Source: Bradyrhizobium diazoefficiens
Lineage (GTDB): Bacteria > Pseudomonadota > Alphaproteobacteria > Rhizobiales > Xanthobacteraceae
Reading direction: 5' to 3'
DNA: 64,000 bases
NCBI RefSeq assembly: GCF_016612535.1
Contig: NZ_JAENXS010000002.1
Span: 2,046,001-2,110,000 of the forward strand
The number at the start of each line of letters is the position of its first letter. Position 1 is the first letter of the stretch. Under the pieces are notes generated by a model. It was not told the origin of the DNA. It made no database searches and saw nothing but the letters and a program-made list of their open reading frames with translations. Position numbers and translations under genes: made by a program. This document shows, piece by piece, positions 53,833 through 62,990 of this stretch.

Positions 53833-54591
53833 ATGCCGAACGGCAACATCATCATCACGGAGGAGCGCGCCACGCGCGTGATCACCCTGCGCCGCCCTAG
53901 CAAGAAGAACGCAATCACGCAGGACATGTACCGCGAGATGAGCCGCGCGATCGACACCGCGCAGAACAATCCCGACATCCGCTGCATGATCATCACCGGC
54001 GGCTCCGGCGTGTTCACGGCCGGCGACGACATCGACGATTTCGTGAAGGCCGACGCCTCGCGCCCCGAAACGCTGTCGGATGGCGTCAGATTCCTCTATT
54101 CGCTGGCGCTCAACGTCAAGCCGATCATCGCAGCCGTGGACGGCGCGTCGATCGGCATGGGCACCGTGATGCTGTTCCACTGCGACTACGTGCTCGCCTC
54201 CACGGCGGCGACCTTCTCCGCGCCCTACATCAATCTCGGGCTCGTTCCGGTCGGCGCCGCCAGCCTGCTGATGCCGAGCACCATGGGCTACCAGCGCGCC
54301 TTCGCCATGCTGGTGATGGGGCGCACCTTCACCGCCGCCGAGGCCCACGCCGCCGGCTTCGTCAACACCGTGGTGTCGCCGGGGCACACCGAGGTCGAGG
54401 CCCGCAAGGTCGCGCGCGAAATCTGCAAGCTCCCGGCCGAGGCGGTCGCAACCTCGCGCAAATTACTGCGCGCCGCGCCGGAAGAGCTCACCCGCCGCAT
54501 CGACCAGGAAGGCCATCTGTTCGGCGAGCGGCTGAAATCGGACGAAGCGACGGCCGCATTCAAGGCGTTTGCGAATAGGAAGAAGAGGTAG
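53833..54591 (+). CDS. Enoyl-CoA hydratase/isomerase family protein
   Basis: The 252-residue crotonase-fold protein has VITLRRPSKKNAITQDMYREM, the first oxyanion-hole segment GGSGVFTAGDDIDDF and the second AAVDGASIGMGTVMLFHCDYV. The region APYINLGLVPVGAASLLMP holds the segment where hydratases usually carry a catalytic Glu; here NLGLVP lacks it, so an isomerase or another crotonase reaction is possible. GGGAG lies six bases before the ATG. It is separate from, but close to, the acyl-CoA dehydrogenase. Confidence 0.88.
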   Translation: MPNGNIIITEERATRVITLRRPSKKNAITQDMYREMSRAIDTAQNNPDIRCMIITGGSGVFTAGDDIDDFVKADASRPETLSDGVRFLYSLALNVKPIIAAVDGASIGMGTVMLFHCDYVLASTAATFSAPYINLGLVPVGAASLLMPSTMGYQRAFAMLVMGRTFTAAEAHAAGFVNTVVSPGHTEVEARKVAREICKLPAEAVATSRKLLRAAPEELTRRIDQEGHLFGERLKSDEATAAFKAFANRKKR

Positions 54592-54599
54592 ACAAGTCC

Positions 54600-54641
54600 C
54601 TGTCATTCCGGAGCGTGCGCAGCGCGACCCCGGAATGACAG
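54600..54641. repeat. Palindromic repeat CTGTCATTCCGG / CCGGAATGACAG
   Basis: Twelve-base perfect arms surround an 18-base GC-rich centre directly after the enoyl-CoA hydratase stop. The TGTCATTCCGGG family is a frequent intergenic repeat in this bacterial group, from memory. It probably ends the upstream transcript. Confidence 0.7.
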
Positions 54642-54686
54642 CAGAAGTTTCGTGAAATCTTCGCCTGGAGCGACTAATCTTGCTCC

Positions 54687-56345
54687 ATGCGACATCTTCT
54701 CCGCCTGACCGCCTTCACGCTTGCACTCGCAACCCTCCCCGCCGCGGCGCAGACCGCCGCGCCCGTCGAGCTGCGCATTCTCGCGATCAACGATTTCCAC
54801 GGCAATCTCCGGCCGCCGCCGGGCGGCATCCGCATCAACGATCCCGAGGACAAGAGCAAGAAGGTGATGGTGGCGGCCGGTGGCGCCGAGTACATGGCTA
54901 CGCTGGTCAAGCAATTGCGCGAGGGGCACAAGAACACGATCTTCGTTGCCGCCGGCGATTTGATCGGGGCGAGCCCATTCCTGTCGGCGATGTTTCACGA
55001 CGAGCCTTCCGTCGAGTCGCTCTCGATGATGGGGCTCGCGATCACCTCGGTCGGCAACCACGAATTCGACGAGGGCAAGACCGAGCTGCTCAGGATGCAG
55101 AACGGCGGCTGCCATCCGCAGGACGGATGCCAGGGACCGCATCCCTTCACCGGTGCGAAATTCCAATATCTCGCCGCCTCCACCATCGAGACCGCGACCG
55201 GCAAGAGCATCTTGCCGCCCTACGAGATCAGGGAATTCGAGGGCATCCCCGTTGCCTTCATCGGGCTGACCCTGAAGGAGACCGCCGGCATCGTCTCGCC
55301 ATCAGGCATTGCCGGGATCGAATTCCGCGACGAGGCCGAGACGGTGAACTCGCTAGTGCCGCAACTGAAGGCGCGGGGCGTCGAGGCGATCGTGGTGCTG
55401 ATCCACCAGGGCGGTGAGCCCTCGGGCGACTACAATGAATGCCCCGCCATCACGGGGCCCATCGTCGACATCGTGAAAAAGTTCGACCGCGCCGTCGACA
55501 TCGTGATCAGCGGCCACACCCATCGCGCCTATGTTTGCGACATCGACGGCAGGCTGGTGACCAGCGGCGACAAATACGGCACGCTCGTCACCGCGATCGA
55601 CCTCAAGCTCGATCCGACAACACGCGACATCGTCAGCGCCAAGGCCGAGAACGTCATCGTCGCCGACGCGTCATTGCCTAAGGATCCCGAGCAGACCGCG
55701 CTGATCGACGCCTACGACCAGCTCTCGGCGCCGATCGCCAATCGCCCGGCCGGATCGGTGACGCAAACGCTGTCGCGAACTCCCAACGACGCGGGCGAAA
55801 GCGCACTCGGCGACGTCATCGCGGATGCACAGCTCACCGCGACCAGGGACGCCAAGGATGGCAACGCTGTCATCGCGCTCACCAATCCCGGCGGCATCCG
55901 CACCGACATCACCCCGAAGGAGAATGGCGCGGTGTCCTATGGCGAGCTGTTCGCGAGCCAGCCGTTCCGCAACCGGCTCGTCAGCATGACGCTCACCGGC
56001 AGCCAGCTCAAGGACATGCTGGAGCAGCAATGGCTCGATCCGAAGCGGCCGCGGATCCTCCAGGTGTCGATCGGGTTCAGCTACACTTGGGACGCATCAA
56101 AGCCGCTCGGCGAGCGCATCATGGCCGACAAGATGACACTGAACGGCCAGCCGATCGAGCCGGCCACGGGCTATCGCGTTACCCTCAACGATTATCTCGC
56201 CGTCGGCGGCGACGGCTTCACGATCGCGAAACAGGGCGCCTCGCCGCAATATGGCGGTTACGACACGGACGCCTTGTTTGCCTTCTTCAGAGCGCATGGT
56301 CCGATCGGCCCGCTACCGCCCACCCGCATCCTGCGCGTGAATTGA
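54687..56345 (+). CDS. 5'-nucleotidase / UDP-sugar hydrolase (exported)
   Basis: The 552-residue protein has a signal peptide (LLRLTAFTLALATLPAAAQ). A calcineurin-type metallophosphoesterase domain follows with INDFHGN, AAGDLIGASP, GNHEFDEGK, LIHQGG and SGHTHRAYVC. A C-terminal 5'-nucleotidase domain has the substrate motif TNPGGIRTDI and YLAVGGDGFT. It hydrolyses nucleotides in the periplasm for phosphate and nucleoside salvage. A Cys pair in CHPQDGC may form a disulfide. It ends 135 bases before the deacetylase gene. Confidence 0.93.
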   Translation: MRHLLRLTAFTLALATLPAAAQTAAPVELRILAINDFHGNLRPPPGGIRINDPEDKSKKVMVAAGGAEYMATLVKQLREGHKNTIFVAAGDLIGASPFLSAMFHDEPSVESLSMMGLAITSVGNHEFDEGKTELLRMQNGGCHPQDGCQGPHPFTGAKFQYLAASTIETATGKSILPPYEIREFEGIPVAFIGLTLKETAGIVSPSGIAGIEFRDEAETVNSLVPQLKARGVEAIVVLIHQGGEPSGDYNECPAITGPIVDIVKKFDRAVDIVISGHTHRAYVCDIDGRLVTSGDKYGTLVTAIDLKLDPTTRDIVSAKAENVIVADASLPKDPEQTALIDAYDQLSAPIANRPAGSVTQTLSRTPNDAGESALGDVIADAQLTATRDAKDGNAVIALTNPGGIRTDITPKENGAVSYGELFASQPFRNRLVSMTLTGSQLKDMLEQQWLDPKRPRILQVSIGFSYTWDASKPLGERIMADKMTLNGQPIEPATGYRVTLNDYLAVGGDGFTIAKQGASPQYGGYDTDALFAFFRAHGPIGPLPPTRILRVN

Positions 56346-56479
56346 TCGAGATCAAACGGGCCGCCTCGGGACGGCCCTTTGCCATTCCAGGTGGAACGCA
56401 TAGATTGGGTTTTGCATTGCGTTTTGGCGCCGGATGCGCCAAGCGACGTCGAGAGTTCGTTCCCCGCGAGGCCGACCTG

Positions 56480-57409
56480 ATGAGCACACTCCTTCTCTCC
56501 CACAAGGCCTGCCTCGACCATGTCACGCCGCCGGGACATCCCGAGCGCCCGGACCGCCTGCGTGCGGTGGAGGAGGCGCTGTCGGTTGAGCGCTTCCAGT
56601 TCCTGGCGCGCGCCCTCGCGCCGGAGGGCGATCTCGATCTCGTCACGCTCTGCCACAACGAGGACTACGTCACCGAGCTGCGCCACATCGCGCCGACCAG
56701 CGGGCAGGTCTATGTCGACGGCGACACGTCGATGTCTCCGGGCACGTGGGAAGCGGTGATGCGCGGCGTCGGCGGCGCAGTGGCTGCGACCGAAGCGGTG
56801 ATGAACGGCGAGCATCGCAACGCCTTCGTCGCGGTGCGCCCACCCGGCCATCACGCCGAGATCGGCAAGCCGATGGGCTTCTGCTTCTTCGACAATGTCG
56901 CGATCGCCGCGCGCCACGCGCAGCGCAAATTCGGCATCAAGCGCGCGGCCATCGTCGATTTCGACGTCCATCATGGCAACGGCACCCAGGACATCTTCTG
57001 GTCGGACCCGACCGTGATGTACTGCTCGACACATCAGATGCCGCTGTTTCCGGGCACCGGCGCGAAGAGCGAGCGCGGCGACCACGATACCATCGTCAAC
57101 GCGCCACTGGCTTCCGAAGACGGCGGACCCGAATTCCGCAGCGCGTTCGAGAACCTGATCCTGCCGCGGCTGACGGAATTCAGCCCCGAACTCCTCATCA
57201 TCTCCGCAGGCTTCGACGCGCATTACCGCGATCCGCTGGCCTCGCTGAATTTGCGCGCGGAGGACTATGCCTGGGTGACGCGCAAGCTGATGGACCTCGC
57301 CGACAAATCCGCAGGGGGCCGCGTGGTTTCTGTGCTCGAAGGCGGCTACGACCTGCAAGGACTGAAAGAATCTGTTACGGCGCATGTCAGCGCCCTGATG
57401 GGCGCTTAG
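56480..57409 (+). CDS. Histone deacetylase-family hydrolase (HDAC-like amidohydrolase)
   Basis: The 309-residue protein has the arginase/deacetylase fold with the class II-like signatures HPERPDRLRAVEEAL and RPPGHHAE (tandem His). The zinc motif DFDVHHGNGTQ, STHQMPLFPGTG, SAGFDAHYRDPL and LEGGYDL follow. All expected zinc and catalytic residues are visible, so the enzyme is probably active on acetylated amines or polyamines. An open frame extends far upstream, but the family start is at 56480. xseB follows 74 bases later. Confidence 0.92.
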   Translation: MSTLLLSHKACLDHVTPPGHPERPDRLRAVEEALSVERFQFLARALAPEGDLDLVTLCHNEDYVTELRHIAPTSGQVYVDGDTSMSPGTWEAVMRGVGGAVAATEAVMNGEHRNAFVAVRPPGHHAEIGKPMGFCFFDNVAIAARHAQRKFGIKRAAIVDFDVHHGNGTQDIFWSDPTVMYCSTHQMPLFPGTGAKSERGDHDTIVNAPLASEDGGPEFRSAFENLILPRLTEFSPELLIISAGFDAHYRDPLASLNLRAEDYAWVTRKLMDLADKSAGGRVVSVLEGGYDLQGLKESVTAHVSALMGA

Positions 57410-57483
57410 ACAGACCCGCCACATTACGCCCGCAAAACTCTGCTGTTTTGCAAGACAAGAGAATCGGGCAATCGGAAACGGAT

Positions 57484-57735
57484 ATGGCTGAAAATACCCA
57501 AGTCGACGTCTCCCGGCTCACCTTCGAGCGCGCGATCGAGGAGCTCGAAACGATCGTGAAGCGGCTCGAGGACGGCAAGGTGCCGCTCGAGGAATCCGTC
57601 ACCATCTATGAGCGCGGCGAAGCCCTGAAGCGGCGTTGCGAGGAACTTTTGCGGCAGGCCGAGGCCCGCGTCGACAAGATCACCACGGACGCCAACGGCC
57701 AGGCCACCGGCACCGCGCCGCTCGACGTGCAGTAA
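57484..57735 (+). CDS. xseB: Exodeoxyribonuclease VII small subunit
   Basis: The 83-residue protein shows the XseB pattern: LTFERAIEELETIVKRLEDG, then VPLEESVTIYERGEALKRRC and LLRQAEARVDKI. Several small subunits bind one XseA to cleave single-stranded DNA. GGAAACGGAT precedes the ATG. It is encoded upstream of dxs, as in many alphaproteobacteria. Confidence 0.95.
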   Translation: MAENTQVDVSRLTFERAIEELETIVKRLEDGKVPLEESVTIYERGEALKRRCEELLRQAEARVDKITTDANGQATGTAPLDVQ

Positions 57736-58314
57736 AGGACGCCGCCGACAGCTACCCATCTCAAGCATCGGCCACCTGCAAGATCGCCCGTCGCCTTCCC
57801 CGCTAACGGGGCGGATGGCCGCGCGCCGGAACTTGACGAGTTCCCTCGCCGGCACCTTTGGACTGATCGAATCCCGCCAAGACGGTTGTCCTCGCGCCCA
57901 AAATCCGGCCGAGGAACCGGGCGGGATTGGAACTACGCCTTCCGCGCCGTGGTTAACCAATTGGCTCGCCGCTTGCCCCTGCATGCCCGCAATCGGTCGG
58001 CCGGGTTGGCTTTGGCCTTAGGTTTGGTGTAAAGCTGCGCGGAGTGTGGCTTTTTGTAAACCTTGCGTGGGGACCGATTTCCGACGACAAGCGCTTCAAA
58101 ACGCTAATGAAATTGCTGGGACGGACGAAGCCGATCTAAGTGACAGGGATCACAGAGACTGAACCGGAGCGCACCTAAGCTCACCTAAGCTTGAAGAAGG
58201 GGCTTTGCCCCAGGCAGGTGGCTCCGACGGTTTAAGGACTCGCGCTGCGCCGATATTGTGCAAACCCATCGCGCGCCGGAATGACTTTCCGGCGCTGACA
58301 AATTGGAAATCGCC
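57736..58314. other. Intergenic region between xseB and dxs
   Basis: No gene or RNA gene is recognised. The ribosome-site region of dxs lies at its right end (TTGGAAATCGCC). A promoter for dxs is expected here, but no clear pair of hexamers was identified. Confidence 0.4.
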
Positions 58315-60243
58315 GTGAACGAATACAGTAAAACGCCGCTTCTCGACACCATCCGGACGCCGGACGACCTGCGCAAGCTCAAGGTCGAACAGGTTCGCCA
58401 GGTCGCCGACGAGCTGCGTCAGGAGACCATCGATGCCGTTTCGGTGACCGGCGGTCACTTCGGCGCGGGCCTCGGCGTGGTCGAGCTCACCACCGCGATC
58501 CATTATGTCTTCGACACGCCGCGTGACCGGCTGATCTGGGACGTCGGCCATCAGGCCTATCCGCACAAGATCCTCACCGGCCGGCGCGACCGCATCCGCA
58601 CGCTGCGCACCGGCGGCGGCCTGTCCGGCTTCACCAAGCGCAGCGAGAGCGATTACGATCCGTTCGGCGCCGCGCATTCCTCGACCTCGATCTCGGCCGC
58701 CCTCGGCATGGCGGTCGCGCGCGACCTCGCCGGCGGCAAGAACAACGTTATCGCGGTAATCGGTGACGGCGCGATGTCGGCGGGCATGGCCTATGAGGCC
58801 ATGAACAACGCAGGTGCGATGAACTCGCGCCTGATCGTCATCCTCAACGACAACGACATGTCGATTGCGCCGCCGGTCGGCGCCATGAGCGCCTATCTGT
58901 CGCGCCTTTACTCGGGCAAGACCTATCGCACGCTGCGCGATGCGGCCAAGCAGATCAACAAGCGCCTGCCGAAGATCCTCGCCAACCGCGCCAATCGCGT
59001 CGAGGAATATTCCCGCGGCTTCATGATGGACGGCGGCACGCTGTTCGAGGAGCTCGGCTTCTATTACGTCGGCCCAATCGACGGCCATAACCTCGATCAC
59101 CTGCTGCCGGTGCTGAAGAACGTCCGCGACATGGAGACCGGTCCGATCCTGGTCCACGTCGTGACGCAGAAGGGCAAGGGTTACGGCCCGGCGGAAGCCT
59201 CCGCCGACAAGTACCATGCCGTCGTCAAGTTCGACGTCGCCACCGGCACGCAAGCCAAGGCCAAGCCGAATGCGCCGGCCTACCAGAACGTGTTCGGCCA
59301 GAGCCTCGTCAAGGAAGCCGAGAAGGACGACAAGATCGTCGCCATCACCGCGGCGATGCCGTCGGGCACGGGCGTCGATATCTTCAACAAGGCGTTCCCG
59401 GACCGCACCTTCGACGTCGGCATCGCCGAGCAGCATGCGGTGACCTTCGCCGCCGGTCTCGCGACCGAAGGCTACAAGCCATTCTGCGCGATCTACTCGA
59501 CCTTCCTCCAGCGCGGCTACGACCAGATCGTCCACGACGTCGCGATCCAGAACCTGCCGGTCCGCTTCGCCATCGACCGTGCCGGCCTCGTCGGCGCCGA
59601 CGGCGCGACTCATGCCGGCTCGTTCGACAACGCCTATCTCGGCTGCCTGCCGAACATGGTGATCATGGCAGCCGCCGACGAAGCCGAGCTGGTGCACATG
59701 GTGGCGACCCAGGTCGCGATCAACGACCGCCCGAGCTCACTGCGCTATCCACGCGGCGAAGGTCGCGGCATCGAGATGCCGGAGGTCGGCATTCCCCTCG
59801 AAATCGGCAAGGGCCGCATGATCCGCCAGGGCAGCAAGATCGCCCTGCTCTCCTTCGGCACGCGTCTCGCCGAATGCGAGAAGGCGGCCGACGAGCTCGC
59901 CGCCCACGGCCTCTCCACCTCGATTGCGGACGCGCGCTTCATGAAGCCGCTCGACACCGAGCTTGTGCTCAAGCTCGCCCGCGACCACGACGTCCTGATC
60001 ACGGTCGAGGAAGGCTCGGTCGGCGGCTTCGGCTCGCATGTCGCGCAGTACCTGACCGACCAGGGCGTGCTCGACACCGGCCTGGTGCGCTTCCGCTCCA
60101 TGGTGCTGCCCGATGTGTTCCAGGACCACGACACGCCCGCGGCGATGTATGGCCGCGCCGGCCTCGACGCCAAAGGCATCGTCGCCAAGGTGTTCGAAGC
60201 GCTCGGCAAGGACGTCAAGACCGAGACGGTCAAGCTCGCCTGA
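58315..60243 (+). CDS. dxs: 1-deoxy-D-xylulose-5-phosphate synthase
   Basis: The 642-residue protein is a full-length Dxs, the thiamine-diphosphate enzyme that condenses pyruvate and glyceraldehyde-3-phosphate in the first step of the MEP isoprenoid pathway. It shows [34 protein letters not shown] with ND at the ThDP-Mg site, [20 protein letters not shown] with the catalytic Glu, and the transketolase C-terminal domain. The start is the GTG at 58315, giving [16 protein letters not shown] like known homologues; a TTG at 58303 is an alternative. A hairpin follows the stop. Confidence 0.96.
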   Translation: MNEYSKTPLLDTIRTPDDLRKLKVEQVRQVADELRQETIDAVSVTGGHFGAGLGVVELTTAIHYVFDTPRDRLIWDVGHQAYPHKILTGRRDRIRTLRTGGGLSGFTKRSESDYDPFGAAHSSTSISAALGMAVARDLAGGKNNVIAVIGDGAMSAGMAYEAMNNAGAMNSRLIVILNDNDMSIAPPVGAMSAYLSRLYSGKTYRTLRDAAKQINKRLPKILANRANRVEEYSRGFMMDGGTLFEELGFYYVGPIDGHNLDHLLPVLKNVRDMETGPILVHVVTQKGKGYGPAEASADKYHAVVKFDVATGTQAKAKPNAPAYQNVFGQSLVKEAEKDDKIVAITAAMPSGTGVDIFNKAFPDRTFDVGIAEQHAVTFAAGLATEGYKPFCAIYSTFLQRGYDQIVHDVAIQNLPVRFAIDRAGLVGADGATHAGSFDNAYLGCLPNMVIMAAADEAELVHMVATQVAINDRPSSLRYPRGEGRGIEMPEVGIPLEIGKGRMIRQGSKIALLSFGTRLAECEKAADELAAHGLSTSIADARFMKPLDTELVLKLARDHDVLITVEEGSVGGFGSHVAQYLTDQGVLDTGLVRFRSMVLPDVFQDHDTPAAMYGRAGLDAKGIVAKVFEALGKDVKTETVKLA

Positions 60244-60265
60244 TCGGGCGGACGCTGCCCCTTAT

Positions 60266-60282
60266 CTCTCCCGTAGGGAGAG
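60266..60282 (+). terminator. Hairpin after dxs (CTCTCCC-GTA-GGGAGAG)
   Basis: Seven-base perfect arms with a three-base loop lie 23 bases after the dxs stop. No T run follows. It belongs to a common intergenic repeat type, so it may be a repeat that also stops or protects the transcript. Confidence 0.55.
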
Positions 60283-60330
60283 GTCGGATCGCGCAAGCGA
60301 TCCGGGTGAGCCACGTGAGAGCGTGACCTC

Positions 60331-60885
60331 ATGAAAATCTATCTGGCAGGCCCTGACGTGTTCCTGCCGGATGCGGTTGAGATCGGTCGGCGCAAGGCCG
60401 AGATCTGCGCGCGTTTCGGCCTCACCGGCCTCTATCCCCTCGACCACGCCATCGACCTCACCGCGCCAGACGCCTCGCGGCAGATCTTTTGCGGCAACGA
60501 GGCGATGATGGATCGGGCCGATGCCATCATCGCCAATCTCACCCCGTTCCGCGGCGCCGGCGCCGATCCCGGCACCGTCTACGAGCTCGGCTACATGGCC
60601 GGCCGCCGCAAGCTTTGTCTGGCCTATTCCAACGATGGCGCCACCTATGCCGACCGCGTCACGCGTTTCATGAACGTCACGTCCGAGGACGGCCGGCTGG
60701 TCGATGCGCAGGGGCTGACGGTCGAGGATTTCGGTCTCGCCGACAATCTCATGATGATCCATGCCCTCGAGCTGCACGGCTGCCCGCTGGTGACGCCGGC
60801 AGAGCAGCCGATCGACGTCTGGCACGATCTCGTCGCGTTCGAGGCTTGCGTCCGGATGGCAGCCGCGCGATTGATCGCTATATAA
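60331..60885 (+). CDS. Nucleoside 2-deoxyribosyltransferase
   Basis: The 184-residue protein starts MKIYLAGPDVFLPDAVEIGR, the hallmark of the family, and continues with the nucleotide-binding and catalytic region ADAIIANLTPFRGAGADPGT and VYELGYMAGRRK (Glu nucleophile in VYELGY). It exchanges bases on deoxynucleosides and serves in nucleotide salvage. The Met start is preceded by GAGAGCGTGACC. It is in line with dxs and tlyA on the same strand. Confidence 0.9.
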   Translation: MKIYLAGPDVFLPDAVEIGRRKAEICARFGLTGLYPLDHAIDLTAPDASRQIFCGNEAMMDRADAIIANLTPFRGAGADPGTVYELGYMAGRRKLCLAYSNDGATYADRVTRFMNVTSEDGRLVDAQGLTVEDFGLADNLMMIHALELHGCPLVTPAEQPIDVWHDLVAFEACVRMAAARLIAI

Positions 60886-60911
60886 GCGCTTCAGTCGTCT
60901 TCGGAGAGATT

Positions 60912-61646
60912 ATGTCCCCTGCCCGCAAGCGTGCGGATGTTCTGCTGGTCGAGCGCGGCCTGTTCGAGAGCCGGGCGCGGGCGCGCGCGGCGATCGAGGC
61001 CGGGCTCGTCACGGCTGACGACAAGCAGGTCGCAAAACCATCGGAAACGATCGCAGAGGACGCGGTGATCCGGGCCGAGCCTGCGCACCCCTATGTCTCG
61101 CGCGGCGGCGTCAAGCTCGCCGGCGCGCTGGAGCGCTACCCGATCGAAATCGAGGACCATGTCTGCCTCGACGTCGGCGCCTCCACTGGCGGCTTCACCG
61201 AGGTGCTGCTGGCGAACGGCGCGAGCCTGGTGTTCGCCATCGATGTCGGCACCAGCCAGCTGCATCCCTCGCTGCGCGGTCATCCCAAGATCGTGTCGAT
61301 GGAGGAGACCGACATCCGCGCCTATGACGGCAAGCGCCTGCCGGCGCGGCCCGATGTCGTCGTCATCGATGTCAGTTTTATTTCGCTCAAGGCCGTGCTG
61401 CCGGCGTCGCTGTCGCTGGCAGCCGCACCCATGAGCCTGCTCGCGCTGATCAAGCCGCAATTCGAAGCCGAGCGAAAACACAACAAGAAGGGCATCATCC
61501 GCGACGCCGCGGTGCGTCAGGCGATTTGCGACGACATCGCGGCCTTTGCCGCATCGCTCGGCTGCACCGATATCGAGGTGTTTCCCTCCTCGATCGCGGG
61601 TGGCGACGGCAACATCGAATTCTTCCTGGGCGCACGCCGTGGTTGA
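60912..61646 (+). CDS. tlyA: TlyA family rRNA (cytidine-2'-O)-methyltransferase
   Basis: The 244-residue protein has an S4 RNA-binding domain ([20 protein letters not shown]). A FtsJ-like Rossmann methyltransferase follows with [30 protein letters not shown] (SAM site), [26 protein letters not shown] and LIKPQFEA. This is the complete pattern of TlyA, which methylates ribosomal RNA. The following methyltransferase gene starts eight bases before its stop, so they are translationally coupled. Confidence 0.93.
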   Translation: MSPARKRADVLLVERGLFESRARARAAIEAGLVTADDKQVAKPSETIAEDAVIRAEPAHPYVSRGGVKLAGALERYPIEIEDHVCLDVGASTGGFTEVLLANGASLVFAIDVGTSQLHPSLRGHPKIVSMEETDIRAYDGKRLPARPDVVVIDVSFISLKAVLPASLSLAAAPMSLLALIKPQFEAERKHNKKGIIRDAAVRQAICDDIAAFAASLGCTDIEVFPSSIAGGDGNIEFFLGARRG

Positions 61647-62886
61647 GCGCGTCACGATCGATCACGTCGGCCATCGCGGCGACGGCGTCTCGCTCACGGC
61701 GGGCGATGCGCTGTACGTGCCTTACACGCTTCGCGGCGAGACCGTCGAGGTCGACCATGTCGCGGGCAGCCATCCCGATCGCCGCAAGCTGCTCGCGGTC
61801 GATATCGCAAGCCCCGAGCGCATCGAACCGTTCTGCCCGCATTTCGGCGTCTGCGGCGGCTGCGCAATCCAGCACTGGGCGACTGAGCCGTATCACGCCT
61901 GGAAGCGCAACATCGTGGCCGAGACACTGGCGCAGGCCGGCATCGATTGCGAGGTGGCGCCGCTGGTCGACGCGCACGGCGCGGGGCGCAGACGCGTCAC
62001 GCTGCACGGAAGGTTCGGCACCCATGACGTGCTGAAGGTCGGCTTCTCGGCCGCGAGCTCGCACGACGTGATCCCGATCCATCGCTGCCCGATCCTCGAT
62101 CCCGCGCTCGACGGCGCGCTCGATGCTGCCTGGGCGCTCGCCGAGCCGCTGACGTCGAAAATGCCAGTGACGAAGCCGCTGGACATCCAGGTCACCGCCA
62201 CCGCCAACGGTCTCGATGTCGACGTGCGCGGCTCCGGCCCGCTGCCGACACCGCTGGTCACGGCGCTGTCGCGCGTCGCCGAGCAGCACCGCCTGGCGCG
62301 GCTGACACGGCATGGCGAGCTGGTGCTGCAACGCCTGCCGCCGATTCTGCAGATGGGCCGTGCCGAGATCACGCTGCCGCCGGGCTCGTTTTTGCAGGCA
62401 ACCATCGCGGGCGAAGAGACGCTTGCGTCTCTCGTCGCCGAGCGCGTCGGCAAGGCCAAAGAAGTTCTGGACCTCTTCTGCGGCGTCGGTCCGTTTGCTC
62501 TCAGGCTTGCCGAGAAGGCGCGTATCACGGCCTATGACAATGACGCCGGCGCCATCGCAGCGCTTGCGAAGGCAGCGCGCACGCCGGGCCTGAGGCCGAT
62601 CAAGGCGGAGCCGCGCGACCTGTTCCGCCGCCCGCTGGTGCCGCCGGAGCTGCGCGATTTCGACGCCGTCGTATTCGATCCCCCGCGCCAGGGCGCGCAG
62701 GCGCAGGCGCTCAAGCTCGCTGCGAGCAAGGTGCCTGTGGTGGTCGCTGTGTCCTGCAACGTCGCCACCTTCGCCCGCGATGCGCGGCTGTTGATCGACG
62801 GTGGCTACAGGATCGACACAATCGTACCGGTTGACCAGTTCCGCCATACGCCCCATGTGGAACTGGTGGCACGCTTTACGCGATAG
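61639..62886 (+). CDS. RumA/TrmA-type class I RNA m5U methyltransferase
   Basis: The 415-residue protein begins at a GTG that overlaps the end of tlyA ([16 protein letters not shown], a TRAM-like start). The iron-sulfur cysteines follow in [16 protein letters not shown], with the fourth in HRCPILD. The SAM site [12 protein letters not shown], the [12 protein letters not shown] segment and the catalytic Cys in [11 protein letters not shown] complete it. It should methylate uridine C5 in rRNA or tRNA. Confidence 0.92.
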   Translation: MVERVTIDHVGHRGDGVSLTAGDALYVPYTLRGETVEVDHVAGSHPDRRKLLAVDIASPERIEPFCPHFGVCGGCAIQHWATEPYHAWKRNIVAETLAQAGIDCEVAPLVDAHGAGRRRVTLHGRFGTHDVLKVGFSAASSHDVIPIHRCPILDPALDGALDAAWALAEPLTSKMPVTKPLDIQVTATANGLDVDVRGSGPLPTPLVTALSRVAEQHRLARLTRHGELVLQRLPPILQMGRAEITLPPGSFLQATIAGEETLASLVAERVGKAKEVLDLFCGVGPFALRLAEKARITAYDNDAGAIAALAKAARTPGLRPIKAEPRDLFRRPLVPPELRDFDAVVFDPPRQGAQAQALKLAASKVPVVVAVSCNVATFARDARLLIDGGYRIDTIVPVDQFRHTPHVELVARFTR

Positions 62887-62990
62887 GCGAACTCCGAGGT
62901 TCAGCCGGCGCCATCCAAGCTTGATTCCGCTCAATCGTCCTGGCCCCGTTTCCGCTAAACGTGTCGGCGCATCGCAGGTGGAGCGGCAGC

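Noticed and set aside
56030..57409. A longer N terminus for the deacetylase-like protein.
   Set aside because: The added part is the 5'-nucleotidase gene read in another frame; family members start near MSTLLLSHKACLDH.
58150..59697. A 515-codon open frame antisense to dxs.
   Set aside because: It is a codon-bias shadow; dxs is certain on the plus strand.
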